The notes under the pieces: model-generated
The model's input: the letters and a program-made list of their open reading frames with translations, nothing else
What the model was told of the DNA's origin: nothing
The model's database searches: none
Translations under genes and position numbers: made by a program
In this document: positions 18,706-27,280 of the stretch, piece by piece
Numbering within the stretch: position 1 is the stretch's first letter
Layout of the letters: the number at the start of each line of letters is the position of its first letter
Assembly: GCA_947499725.1 (NCBI GenBank)
Contig: CANMPK010000001.1
Location: 372,001-436,000, forward strand
DNA length: 64,000 bases
DNA from: an uncultured Paracoccaceae bacterium
GTDB taxonomy: Bacteria; Pseudomonadota; Alphaproteobacteria; Rhodobacterales; Rhodobacteraceae
Direction of reading: 5' to 3'

Positions 18706-19230
18706 ATGAGAGATTCTTTCGAGATTAGAATAGCCAGACCAGAAGATGCGCGCGCCGTGTCCTCTGTTATTTCCGCAAGCTACAGCGTTTTGCTGGTGGC
18801 GGATTATCACCCAAAAATTTTGGCCAAAGCCTTGCCACGCATATCTGTTGCGCGGCCAGAGTTGCTGGCGTCGGGCACATACTTTGTGGCCGAGGCACAG
18901 GGGCGTTTGATTGGCGTTGGGGGCTGGACGGACCTGAGCCCGACACGCGGGCTTACAACCGCTGGAGAGGGGCACATGCGGCATCTGGCGGTGCATCCGG
19001 ACCATCTGCGCTTGGGGGTCGGTCGGGCGCTGGCTGAGGCGTCTTTCGCTTCTGCAAGCGAGATGGGGGTTCAGGCGCTGCGGTGCTTGAGTACGCTGAC
19101 GGCTGCGCCGTTTTATCAGTCCTGCGGCTTTGCGCGTTTGCAAGAGATCGAGATGACGCTTGAGCCCGGGTTGTACTTCCCTGCGGTGGAGATGCGTAAG
19201 GTCTTAGCGCAGGTGGCCCCAGCGGCGTGA
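18706..19230 (+). CDS. GNAT family N-acetyltransferase
   Basis: A 174-residue acetyltransferase fold: FEIRIARPEDARAV at the start, then HMRHLAVHPDHLRLGVGRAL, which is the acetyl-CoA-binding motif A, and FYQSCGFARL in motif B. I chose ATG 18706 because AGGA lies 8 bases upstream; an in-frame GTG at 18700 is too close to that site. The substrate is unknown and it is unrelated in detail to the GNAT at 17708. Confidence 0.85.
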   Translation: MRDSFEIRIARPEDARAVSSVISASYSVLLVADYHPKILAKALPRISVARPELLASGTYFVAEAQGRLIGVGGWTDLSPTRGLTTAGEGHMRHLAVHPDHLRLGVGRALAEASFASASEMGVQALRCLSTLTAAPFYQSCGFARLQEIEMTLEPGLYFPAVEMRKVLAQVAPAA

Positions 19231-19243
19231 GTGCGCAATAAAA

Positions 19244-19272
19244 AAGGCCGGCTGCGAGAGCCGGCCTTTCTG
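19244..19272. terminator. bidirectional terminator
   Basis: AAAGGCCGGCT and AGCCGGCCTTT flank a short loop, with A-runs on one side and Ts on the other, between the converging acetyltransferase and Bax-inhibitor genes. Confidence 0.9.
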
Positions 19273-19291
19273 TATTCGGTGTAAGCGCTGC

Positions 19292-20071
19292 TTACTCGCG
19301 GTTGCCCAGCAGTTGCAGCAGCATCATGAACATGTTGATAAAGTCCAGATACAGGGACAGAGCGCCCATGATCGCGGCTTTACCCAGCCATTCTGTGTCG
19401 CCGGAGTGGGCGTGCATCAGGTAGGTGTTTTTGATGTTCTGTGTGTCGTAAGCTGTCAGACCAGCGAAGATCAGAACGCCGATTGCAGAGATCGCGAAGG
19501 CCACGGCGGAAGACGCCAGGAAGATGTTCACGATGGATGCAACCACCAGACCAATCACACCCATGATCAGGAAAGAACCCCAGCCGGAGATGTCTTTCTT
19601 CGTGGTGTAGCCCCAGAGGGACAGGCCTGCGAAGGCGATGGATGTCACCAGGAAGACCTGAATGATGGAGTAGCCTGTGAATTGCAGGAAGATCCAGCTG
19701 ATGGACAGACCCATCAGAGCGGCGAAACCGTAGAAGACAGTTTGTACGCCAGCTGCGGACAGGCGTTTCATTGCTGCGCCGAAGCCGAAGAAGACAAAAG
19801 CGAGCGGTGCGAACATGATCACCCATTTCAGTGGGGATGTGTAAATCGCCGCGCCGAAGGATGTCAGGTACTTTTCAGCACCGATCTGTGCAACAGCCGC
19901 AGATGGGTCTGTTGTGACCGCGAGGCCAGAAATAGCCCATGCCGCCAAGAAAGTGATGAACATGCCTACGGACATTGTGCCGTATACTTTGTTCATGTGG
20001 GCGCGCAGCCCTGCGTCGATATCCGCTGAGCGGGCACCGGCCACGCCGCGGACTGTGTCAAATTGAGCCAT
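19292..20071 (-). CDS. Bax inhibitor-1/YccA family membrane protein
   Basis: A 259-residue protein with about seven membrane helices, related to YccA and BI-1, which are pH-sensitive ion leak channels and, for YccA, modulators of the FtsH protease. It begins with the family-typical soluble segment (VRGVAGARSADIDAGLRAHMNKVYGTM) and ends in the conserved ALSLYLDFINMFMMLLQLLG. The inner membrane is the expected location. It is a single gene with its own terminator. Confidence 0.93.
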   Translation of the reverse strand: MAQFDTVRGVAGARSADIDAGLRAHMNKVYGTMSVGMFITFLAAWAISGLAVTTDPSAAVAQIGAEKYLTSFGAAIYTSPLKWVIMFAPLAFVFFGFGAAMKRLSAAGVQTVFYGFAALMGLSISWIFLQFTGYSIIQVFLVTSIAFAGLSLWGYTTKKDISGWGSFLIMGVIGLVVASIVNIFLASSAVAFAISAIGVLIFAGLTAYDTQNIKNTYLMHAHSGDTEWLGKAAIMGALSLYLDFINMFMMLLQLLGNRE

Positions 20072-20192
20072 TAAAGCCTCCAGTTAAACTTTGTTTGGGC
20101 CCCCAATTCGCATTGGAGGCCGTCACAGGGAATATCGTGGAGGTTTGGGGATTTTTCAAGGAATTCCGGCAGAAAATTGCCGGAATTTCCAA

Positions 20193-20402
20193 TCAATTGC
20201 GCCAATGTGATGGAACATCCCACGCTGGGCGTGCGGCTTCGGTCATTGCCTCGCTGCGTGTGAGGCCAATGTCGCGCAGTGCGTCGTCGTCTAGTTTGGC
20301 CAATGCGTTGCGCTGGCGTGAAATGGCGAAGAAGTCGGCAACTTTGAACCCAGTGTCCAAAGAGAGGCCTGCGAAGCGACCGAGGGAAGCGAAAAATGTC
20401 AT
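20193..20402 (-). CDS. DUF1127 small protein
   Basis: A 69-residue protein with a C-terminal DUF1127 signature (LAKLDDDALRDIGLTRSEA). Such small Arg-rich-type proteins are common in alphaproteobacteria, and some bind RNA or tune phosphate and carbon metabolism. The chosen start (MTFFASLGRF) is preceded by AAGGACAG; a longer frame from 20444 would run into the likely operator. It is divergent from a LysR regulator that may control it. Confidence 0.85.
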   Translation of the reverse strand: MTFFASLGRFAGLSLDTGFKVADFFAISRQRNALAKLDDDALRDIGLTRSEAMTEAARPAWDVPSHWRN

Positions 20403-20437
20403 GGTCTGTCCTTTCTTGGATCGTGATATGTTTTTCG

Positions 20438-20460
20438 AGATCAATCAAATCTCTTGATCT
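20438..20460. promoter_or_regulatory. inverted repeat between DUF1127 gene and LysR gene
   Basis: AGATCAA and TTGATCT form a perfect 7-bp inverted repeat 9 bases apart, 36-58 bp upstream of the DUF1127 start. Its size and its place between a LysR gene and a divergent target are typical of a LysR operator. Confidence 0.45.
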
Positions 20461-20527
20461 ATATGGCAGGCTATGTCAGATTTTAAAAACGAATGTTTGT
20501 GACGCTAATCATCAAGGATTGTGATCT

Positions 20528-21427
20528 ATGAGAAATTTAGACGTAACCACATTACGAAGCTTTATGGCTGTGGCGGATACGGGCGGTGTGACGAAAGCCG
20601 CGGGGTTTCTGAATTTGACGCAATCGGCTGTGTCTATGCAGTTAAAGCGATTGGAGGAGATGCTGGGGGTGACCCTGCTGGATCGCTCGGCGCGGTCGAT
20701 TTCTTTGACGGCGGAAGGCGAGCAGTTTCTGGGATACGCGCGTCGCATGGTGACCTTGAACGATGAGATCGTGCGTCGCCTGAGCCATCAAGAGTTTGAG
20801 GGCGAGATCACATTGGGTGTGCCACATGACATTCTGTATCCGGTGATCCCACGCGTTTTGCAGCAATTTCGCGCGGCGTATCCGCGTATGAGCATTCAGT
20901 TGATCTCGTCGCATTCGATCCCATTGAAAGAGAAACTGGCGAAGGGGGAATGCGATATGATCCTGACGACAGAACCCAATGAAGGCGGCGAAGAGCTGTG
21001 CCGGATGGCTTTGGCTTGGATCGGCGCGCCGGGTGGGGCGAGCTGGCGGCGTCGGCCTTTGCGGTTTGCCTCGGGGCGCAAATGCATGTTCCGTGGCATT
21101 GCCCTTGATCTGATGGATAAACAGGGGATCGAGTGGGAGAACGCTGTAGATACAGAAAGCGATCGATCTATCGAGGTGACTGTTGCGGCTGACATGGCGG
21201 TGAGCGTGATGATCGCAGCCACAGCGCCGCCGCAGCTTGAGGTGATCGATTCTGGCGGCGCTTTGCCGGATTTGGGCCAACAGCGCATTAACCTCTATGG
21301 GGCGGACAAAGCCTTGGGCGAGGTAGAACAACATTTGGCAGAGCTGCTGCGTCAGGGCTTCCGCAGCCTGAGTGCATCTGATGCCACGGTGAATTGGGAT
21401 CAGCCACGCCGTTTGGTTGGGTTATAA
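20528..21427 (+). CDS. LysR family transcriptional regulator
   Basis: A 299-residue LysR-type regulator. The N-terminal winged helix-turn-helix (about 1-60) carries GGVTKAAGFLNLTQSAVSMQLKRLE, followed by an effector-binding domain starting around residue 90 (GEITLGVPHDI). It ends directly against the convergent quinone oxidoreductase, with no bases between the stops. Likely targets are itself and the divergent DUF1127 gene. The effector is unknown. Confidence 0.9.
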   Translation: MRNLDVTTLRSFMAVADTGGVTKAAGFLNLTQSAVSMQLKRLEEMLGVTLLDRSARSISLTAEGEQFLGYARRMVTLNDEIVRRLSHQEFEGEITLGVPHDILYPVIPRVLQQFRAAYPRMSIQLISSHSIPLKEKLAKGECDMILTTEPNEGGEELCRMALAWIGAPGGASWRRRPLRFASGRKCMFRGIALDLMDKQGIEWENAVDTESDRSIEVTVAADMAVSVMIAATAPPQLEVIDSGGALPDLGQQRINLYGADKALGEVEQHLAELLRQGFRSLSASDATVNWDQPRRLVGL

Positions 21428-22393
21428 TCAGCCGTTTGGCGTGATCACCACTTTACCAGTTGATTTGCGCGTGCGCAGCAACTCAAGCCCCTTGGCCGTG
21501 TCTTCCAGTGGAAGAACATGGCTGATGTGGGGTGTCAGCTTGCCTTGTGAATACCAATCGAACAATTCAGACAGGCTGTCTGTGATGATCTGCGGCTTAT
21601 ATTGTAAGTAACCGCCCCAATACACGCCAAGCACGCTCAGGTTTTTCACCAGCATATGGTTGGCTGGGATTTGTGGCACCTCGCCGCTGGCAAAGCCGAT
21701 GGGCAAGAGGCGGGCATCTGGGTTGGCGGCGCGGAAGGCGTCTTTCCATTGGCTGCCGCCGACAGGATCGTAGACCACATCAGCGCCGCCAAGGGATTTG
21801 ACCACCTCGCGAATGTCTTCGGTTTGCGCATCGATCAGGTGATCTGCGCCCGCCTGTTTGGCGATGGCGAGTTTTTCAGCGCCACGGGCGCAGGCGATCA
21901 CGCGGGCGCCCATCAGTTTTCCGATTTCAACAGCCGTCAGGCCGACACCGCCTGCGGCCCCAAGCACCAGCAATGTTTCATTTGGCTGCAGTCGCGCGCG
22001 ATTCTGTAGGGCGACGTGACTCGTCCCATAGGCGATTTGGAAGGCGGCTGCGTCTTCGAAGGACATGTCATCTGGAAGGGGAACGGCGCGTTCTGCGGGG
22101 AAACACCCGTATTCTGCAAGACCACCTTGGCCGCCAAACACGGCCACACGTGTTCCGAGTGCTGGGCCATTTGTGTCTGGACCAAGCGCTTCGACGACAC
22201 CCGCTGTTTCCAATCCGGAAACAAACGGGGGAATCGGTGTATCCTGATAAGTGCCTTTAATCATGAGCAGATCAGCGAAGTTCAAACCACACGCGTGGAT
22301 TTTCACAAGAATTTGACCGGCCTTTGGCGTAGGTTTTTCTACGGTTTCTAGGGCGGGAGGCGTGTCGAAGGAAGTGACTTGAAAGGCGCGCAT
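21428..22393 (-). CDS. NADPH:quinone oxidoreductase-type MDR dehydrogenase
   Basis: A 321-residue zinc-independent medium-chain reductase. The N-terminal catalytic GroES-like half (ILVKIHACGLNFADLLMIKG) lacks the structural-zinc cysteines of alcohol dehydrogenases. The Rossmann fold carries LGAAGGVGLTAVEIGKLMGARV, the NADPH-binding motif. Family members reduce quinones or enoyl compounds. It is a single gene, convergent with the LysR gene. Confidence 0.9.
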   Translation of the reverse strand: MRAFQVTSFDTPPALETVEKPTPKAGQILVKIHACGLNFADLLMIKGTYQDTPIPPFVSGLETAGVVEALGPDTNGPALGTRVAVFGGQGGLAEYGCFPAERAVPLPDDMSFEDAAAFQIAYGTSHVALQNRARLQPNETLLVLGAAGGVGLTAVEIGKLMGARVIACARGAEKLAIAKQAGADHLIDAQTEDIREVVKSLGGADVVYDPVGGSQWKDAFRAANPDARLLPIGFASGEVPQIPANHMLVKNLSVLGVYWGGYLQYKPQIITDSLSELFDWYSQGKLTPHISHVLPLEDTAKGLELLRTRKSTGKVVITPNG

Positions 22394-22687
22394 AATCTCT
22401 CCGCTTTGCAGGGGTATTTGCCTATTTTTTAAGGAATTTTATGCGGTTGAGATAGGTGTAACGGAGCGTCATTTGATTTTTGAATATTTAGCAACCTTAA
22501 GGTGAGGAGTTTTAACTAAATTATTTAAAAAAACTTGATCCATGTGACGAAAATGTTAAAGTCGATCTGCTGCTTAGGGATGCGCAGCACAACTTAGAAG
22601 ACGTGAACGTCAGTATGGGAGCTGACCTAACGCCCGAGCATGGCGTGTTTTGCCTTGCTTGGAACCTTAATCGTAGGAGTTACCCAT
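22394..22687. other. AT-rich upstream region of the XRE regulator
   Basis: No gene is seen here. The stretch holds a palindrome ACCTTAAGGT (22494-22503), a second AACCTTAA at 22663-22670 next to the ribosome-binding site, and a possible promoter TTGATC with TAAAGT 16 bases apart (22535-22562). The two AACCTTAA copies could be autoregulatory sites. Confidence 0.35.
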
Positions 22688-23053
22688 ATGACGCACCCCG
22701 TTGATGTGCATGTTGGCAAACGTATTCGGCATCGCCGTTGGCTGGTCGGTAAGACACAGCAACAGCTTGCTGAACAGGTTGGCATTAAGTTTCAACAAAT
22801 TCAGAAATACGAAACAGGCGCGAACCGTGTCAGTGCTTCTCGGCTTTGGGATATTGCCGAAGCGCTGGATGTTTCCGTGAGCTTTTTCTTTGAAGGCATT
22901 GGTGAGAGCGCAAATCGTAGCGCAAGCGCAATTCCTGCGGATTTGATGGGTGATAAGGAAGCACTTGATTTGGTGCGCTCTTATTACGCGATTCCAGAGA
23001 ACCAGCGCCGTCGTTTGTTTGATCTCGCGCGCGTTCTAAGCGACGTTGCTTGA
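22688..23053 (+). CDS. XRE family helix-turn-helix regulator
   Basis: A 121-residue protein with a Cro/CI-type HTH at about residues 10-65 (RIRHRRWLVGKTQQQLAEQV and FQQIQKYETGANRVSASRL) and a C-terminal helical extension with RSYYAIPENQRRRLFDLARVL, seen in the alphaproteobacterial family of such regulators. ATG 22688 follows TAGGAG at the right distance. hisN lies 49 bp downstream on the same strand and may be co-transcribed. Target genes are unknown. Confidence 0.88.
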   Translation: MTHPVDVHVGKRIRHRRWLVGKTQQQLAEQVGIKFQQIQKYETGANRVSASRLWDIAEALDVSVSFFFEGIGESANRSASAIPADLMGDKEALDLVRSYYAIPENQRRRLFDLARVLSDVA

Positions 23054-23102
23054 GTTTTTCCCTCTCCTGCGGTAGCGCAAGCACGGCAGGAAAGGGACCC
23101 AA

Positions 23103-23906
23103 ATGACCAAGACGCATCAAGATGCAGCGGAATTGATTGCCGTTGCCCATGAAATGGCCGACGCTGCGCGTGCGGCCATTTTGCCGTTTTTTCGGCAGGT
23201 TGATCTGACAGCAGAGAATAAGTTGGATGGCGGCTTTGATCCCGTCACGGTTGCGGATCGCGCGGGCGAAGAGGCGATGCGCAAAGTGCTGGCGGCGAAA
23301 CGCCCGCAGGATGCGATTTTGGGGGAAGAATATGGCGCGAAGGATGGCACAAGTGGCCTGACTTGGGTGCTGGATCCGATTGATGGCACGCGTGGCTTTA
23401 TCAGCGGCACACCCACGTGGGGCGTGTTGATTGCTGTCTCTGACGCGGATGGTCCTTTGCTGGGTGTGATTGATCAGCCTTACATTGGCGAGCGCTTCAT
23501 GGGCGGTTTGGGTGTGTCCGAGATGACGGGGCCACACGGCAGCCGTTCTTTGGCAACAAAGGGCGCGACAGAGCTGAGCGAAGCCATTGTTTTCACGACA
23601 TTTCCTGAGGTTGGCAGTGATGTAGAAGGCGTGGCCTTTCATCAAGTGGCTTTGCAGTGCAAATTGGCGCGCTATGGCATGGATTGCTATGCCTATGCGC
23701 TGGTGGCTAGCGGTCAGGTGGATTTGGTGATCGAAGCCGGTTTGAATTCCTATGACATCCAAGGGCCGATTGGTGTTGTTGAAGCGGCGGGCGGCGTTGT
23801 GACCGATTGGACAGGCGGGCCAGCCCATGAAGGCGGGCGCGTGATTGCGGCGGCCAATGCTGAGATCCATGCAAAGGCTTTGGCGATTTTGAAGGATTGC
23901 GATTAA
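23103..23906 (+). CDS. hisN: histidinol-phosphatase, inositol monophosphatase family
   Basis: A 267-residue IMPase-fold phosphatase. Metal-binding motifs are present: GEEYG (about 76-80), then WVLDPIDGTRGFISG and, near the C-terminus, YDIQGPIGVVEAAGGVVTDW. The subgroup matches HisN, which dephosphorylates histidinol phosphate in histidine synthesis in actinobacteria and alphaproteobacteria. A general inositol- or sugar-phosphatase role cannot be fully excluded. Confidence 0.85.
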   Translation: MTKTHQDAAELIAVAHEMADAARAAILPFFRQVDLTAENKLDGGFDPVTVADRAGEEAMRKVLAAKRPQDAILGEEYGAKDGTSGLTWVLDPIDGTRGFISGTPTWGVLIAVSDADGPLLGVIDQPYIGERFMGGLGVSEMTGPHGSRSLATKGATELSEAIVFTTFPEVGSDVEGVAFHQVALQCKLARYGMDCYAYALVASGQVDLVIEAGLNSYDIQGPIGVVEAAGGVVTDWTGGPAHEGGRVIAAANAEIHAKALAILKDCD

Positions 23907-23948
23907 GGGTCTTTGGGAAGACGTAATGGGGCGGCGCATTTTGTCTTG

Positions 23949-23963
23949 ATCTCAATCTGAGAT
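23949..23963. promoter_or_regulatory. perfect palindrome upstream of 8-oxoguanine deaminase
   Basis: ATCTCA-ATC-TGAGAT is a perfect inverted repeat. It overlaps a second inverted pair, CAATCT (23953-23958) and AGATTG (23969-23974). It lies about 90 bp before the deaminase start and is a candidate operator. Confidence 0.35.
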
Positions 23964-24052
23964 TGTCTAGATTGACGGTGCGCTGAGTCCTTTGCCCGCT
24001 TTCTGTCAGTGCCTGAGTCACTCCTCACCGAAACGGGCATAGAGGGGTGATT

Positions 24053-25393
24053 ATGTCTGTTTCTGAGATTTTGATTAAAAATGCTGACGTTGTTCTGACG
24101 ATGGATGATGCGCGCTCGCGTTTGGCGGGGGTGGATTTGCGTCTGAAGGATGGGGTGATCGCTGAGATCGGGCAGGGGCTTACCACGGCTGGCGAGATTG
24201 TTCTGGCCGAGGGCTGTGTGGTGACGCCAGGGCTGGTGAACACCCACCACCATTTGTACCAAACGCTAACGCGGGCCGTGCCCGGGGCGCAGGATGCTTT
24301 GTTGTTTGGCTGGTTGCAGCGGCTTTATCCGATTTGGTCGCGGTTTGGGCCGGAAGAGATGTATGTTTCTGCGCAGATTGGTTTGGCAGAGCTGGCTTTG
24401 TCGGGCTGCACACAAAGTTCTGATCATTTGTATCTATATCCTAATGGCGCGCGGCTGGAGGATACGATTGCGGCGGCGCAGGAGGTGGGCTTGCGGTTCC
24501 ATCCCACGCGCGGCGCGATGAGTATTGGCGAGAGTGACGGCGGACTTCCGCCGGATGCTTTGGTCGAACGTGAAGCGGATATTTTGAACGACTGTATCCG
24601 CGTTGTGGATGCCTATCATGATGCCAGCGAGGGCAGCATGGTGCGGGTGGGGATTGCGCCCTGTTCGCCGTTTTCTGTGAGCCGTGGCTTGATGCAGGAT
24701 GCGGCGGCTTTGGCGCGTGATAAGGGTGTGATGTTGCACACCCATCTGGCGGAGAACGACGAGGACATTGCGTATTCGCTTGAGATGTTCGGCTGTCGGC
24801 CCGGTCAATATGCCGAAGAACTGGGCTGGACGGGTGAAGATGTGTGGCATGCCCATGCGGTGAAGCTTGATGGGCAAGAGATTGATTTATTTGCCAGAAC
24901 TCACACAGGCGTGGCCCATTGCCCCTGTTCAAACTGCCGCCTTGGATCGGGCATTGCGCCGGTGCGGGCGATGCGGGATGCGGGCGTGAAAGTAGGGCTT
25001 GGCGTGGATGGATCGGCCAGCAATGACGTGGGCAATATGATGGCTGAGGCGCGCCAGACGATGCTGTTGCAGCGGGTGCAGAATGGCGCGGATGCCATGA
25101 GCGCAGATGAGGCTTTGTATATCGCCACACGCGGCGGCGCCGAGGTGTTGGGGCGTGATGATTGCGGGCAGATCACCGTAGGCAAACGCGCTGATATTGC
25201 TATCTGGGACACTCGTGGTTTGGAGAGCGCGGGGAGCTGGGATCCAGCTGCTTTGGTGTTGGCTGGGCCGCAGAAGGTGCGCCACCTGTTTGTCGAAGGG
25301 CGGGAGGTTGTGAGAGACTATAATCTCACGACGATAAACCTTTCGTTAGCAATTGAGCGTCAAAACTCGCTGGCGGGGGCCTTGGTGGAGTAA
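24053..25393 (+). CDS. 8-oxoguanine deaminase (amidohydrolase superfamily)
   Basis: A 446-residue amidohydrolase of the TrzN/AtzB/guanine-deaminase type. Visible metal ligands are NTHHHLYQTLTRA (HxH), HTHLAEN and the VGLGVDGSASND Asp motif, plus HCPCSNCRLGSGIAP near the active site. The overall pattern matches 8-oxoguanine deaminases, which convert 8-oxoguanine to urate. The ATG at 24053 is preferred (AGAGGGG upstream); GTG 24047 is less likely. A general guanine or pterin deaminase is the main alternative. Confidence 0.82.
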   Translation: MSVSEILIKNADVVLTMDDARSRLAGVDLRLKDGVIAEIGQGLTTAGEIVLAEGCVVTPGLVNTHHHLYQTLTRAVPGAQDALLFGWLQRLYPIWSRFGPEEMYVSAQIGLAELALSGCTQSSDHLYLYPNGARLEDTIAAAQEVGLRFHPTRGAMSIGESDGGLPPDALVEREADILNDCIRVVDAYHDASEGSMVRVGIAPCSPFSVSRGLMQDAAALARDKGVMLHTHLAENDEDIAYSLEMFGCRPGQYAEELGWTGEDVWHAHAVKLDGQEIDLFARTHTGVAHCPCSNCRLGSGIAPVRAMRDAGVKVGLGVDGSASNDVGNMMAEARQTMLLQRVQNGADAMSADEALYIATRGGAEVLGRDDCGQITVGKRADIAIWDTRGLESAGSWDPAALVLAGPQKVRHLFVEGREVVRDYNLTTINLSLAIERQNSLAGALVE

Positions 25394-25400
25394 GGCTGAC

Positions 25401-25841
25401 ATGTTCAGAAAGACCCTATGGCTTGGCGCGGTTTTCGCGGCGGGTCTGGCGAGTGTCGCATCGGCGGGGCCGATGCGGGATGTGGTGAAACTGACGAATG
25501 ACTATCGGGCGCAATTTGGATTGCCGCCGTTGATGATTTCTTCGGCTTTGGAAAGCGTGGCGCAGTCGCATGGTGATGACATGGGGCGGCATCGGTATTT
25601 TTCCCATGTGTCGCGGGATGGATCGGACATTGGGGATCGGGCTTTGCGCGGTGGCTACCGGTATTGCGTGATTGCGGAAAACATCGCGCAGGGGCATCGA
25701 TCTTCGCGGGATGTGACGCGGGGGTGGATCAATTCACCCGGACACCGCGCCAATATGCTGAGCGATGATGTGACCGAGATTGGCGTGACGCGCGGGCGCG
25801 GCAATATTTGGGTGATGGTGCTGGGGAGCCGCCGATGTTAG
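25401..25841 (+). CDS. secreted CAP-domain (SCP/PR1-like) protein
   Basis: A 146-residue protein with a signal peptide (about 1-22, ending VASAG) and a CAP fold: LTNDYRAQFGLPPL, HGDDMGRHRYFSH, ENIAQGH and WINSPGHRANML. The active-site-like His/Glu tetrad is present. CAP proteins are found in periplasm or outside the cell; bacterial members have unknown function. The start is fixed by the signal peptide at ATG 25401. The gene overlaps the 3' end of the convergent guaD by four bases. Confidence 0.9.
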   Translation: MFRKTLWLGAVFAAGLASVASAGPMRDVVKLTNDYRAQFGLPPLMISSALESVAQSHGDDMGRHRYFSHVSRDGSDIGDRALRGGYRYCVIAENIAQGHRSSRDVTRGWINSPGHRANMLSDDVTEIGVTRGRGNIWVMVLGSRRC

Positions 25842-27151
25842 GCCGCTTTTCCGTTGACCCAGACCGCGCGCACGGCGCGGTCATCGCCCATCATGATCGT
25901 GGGAAACACAGCTTGCCACAGGTCTTCCGCCCGCGCGCTGCGCTGCGCGATGGCATCCGTCGAGGCGAGGTCTAGCACAACCAAATCCGCCTCGAGCCCC
26001 GGGGTGAGGTTGCCGATCAGGTGATCCATATGCAGGCTGCGCGCGCTGCCTTGGGTCGCCAGCCACAAAAGCTGGGCTGCATGAAGCGCGCTGTGGCTCA
26101 GCTGGCCAATTTCGTAAGCCGCCGCCATTGTGCGCAGCATGGAAAAGGACGATCCGCCGCCGGTGTCGGTGGCAAGGCCCACCTTATGGCCTGCGGCCAT
26201 GAGACCTGCCATATCAAACAGGCCAGAGCCGATAAATGTATTGGATGTGGGGCAATGCACCAGCCCCGCGCCAACCTCGCGCAGGCGGGATTTTTCACGT
26301 TCTTTCAGGTGGATGGCGTGCCCGTATAGGCCTCGTTCGCCCAGAAGGCCGAAGCGTTCATAGGTATCTAGGTAGTCGCGCGCCTCTGGGAAAAGCTCTG
26401 CCACCCATGCGATTTCATCGGTCTGTTCAGACAGGTGGGTCTGCATCAGGCAGTCTGGGTGTTCGCCCCAAAGCGCCCCAAGCGCTTCGAGCTGTTCTGG
26501 CGTGGAGGTGGGCGAAAAGCGTGGGGTCATGGCGTAGCTGAGGCGATCCACATTGTGCCAAGTGCCAATCAGATGTTTGCTTTCATCATAGGCGCGTTGG
26601 GGCGTGTCGATCAGCCCCTCGGGGGCGTTGCGATCCATGCAGGTTTTGCCAGCGACCACGCGCTGACCGCGCGCTTGGGCGGCTTCGAAGAAGGCATCGA
26701 CCGAGGTGATATGGCTGGTGCCAAAGGTGGCCATGGTGGTGGTGCCATGGGCGCAGGTGAGGTCTAGGTAACGGGCGGCGATTTCATCGGCGTAGGCTTT
26801 GTCGCCAAAGCGCATTTCTTCGGGGAAGGTGTACAGATCAAGCCAATCGATCAGGCGTTTGCCCCAACTGGCGATGATACCGGTTTGGGCGTAATGCACA
26901 TGGGCATCCACAAAACCGGCCATGATCAGCCCTTTGCCGTAATCCACGGTTTTGGCCATGGGATGCAGGGCGCGCAGGGTGTCGGCTTGGTCCACCGCCG
27001 CGATTTGGCCGCCACGCAGCAGAACGCCGCCGCGCGTTTCATGCTGGACAGCGTCTTCGATTGGCATCTCAAAGGGGTTGCCGGTAAAGCGCAGCGTCTG
27101 CCCTAAAAGCAGCGTGGGTTCTAAAAGAGAGGCAGTTGAAGAATCTGTCAT
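25838..27151 (-). CDS. guaD: guanine deaminase
   Basis: A 437-residue zinc amidohydrolase that converts guanine to xanthine. Metal motifs: GFVDAHVHYAQTG (HxH), QTHLSEQTDE, GHAIHL and ATDTGGGSSFSML. GKTCMDRNAPEGL is a guanine-deaminase hallmark. The gene is transcribed toward the 8-oxoguanine deaminase/CAP pair. Together the two deaminases would feed guanine and its oxidised form into xanthine/urate catabolism. Confidence 0.93.
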   Translation of the reverse strand: MTDSSTASLLEPTLLLGQTLRFTGNPFEMPIEDAVQHETRGGVLLRGGQIAAVDQADTLRALHPMAKTVDYGKGLIMAGFVDAHVHYAQTGIIASWGKRLIDWLDLYTFPEEMRFGDKAYADEIAARYLDLTCAHGTTTMATFGTSHITSVDAFFEAAQARGQRVVAGKTCMDRNAPEGLIDTPQRAYDESKHLIGTWHNVDRLSYAMTPRFSPTSTPEQLEALGALWGEHPDCLMQTHLSEQTDEIAWVAELFPEARDYLDTYERFGLLGERGLYGHAIHLKEREKSRLREVGAGLVHCPTSNTFIGSGLFDMAGLMAAGHKVGLATDTGGGSSFSMLRTMAAAYEIGQLSHSALHAAQLLWLATQGSARSLHMDHLIGNLTPGLEADLVVLDLASTDAIAQRSARAEDLWQAVFPTIMMGDDRAVRAVWVNGKAA

Positions 27152-27280
27152 CGAATTTCCTTGCCATACCAGAATAGCCTGTGGATTTTGCGCCGTAAAT
27201 TACCGCAGTGCCATTGAAGTTTGCGCAGCAACTCTTTTAAGGTTCATGCGAGCAAGACGAACGGCAGAGAGGGGCGACTC

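Noticed and set aside
22498-22530. CtrA site (TTAA-N7-TTAA) upstream of the XRE regulator
   Set aside because: Several TTAA words occur, but the spacings are 9 and 11 rather than 7.
22830-23939. 369-codon minus-strand frame opposite hisN
   Set aside because: Antisense to the XRE regulator and hisN; composition is unlike neighbouring proteins and no motif was found.
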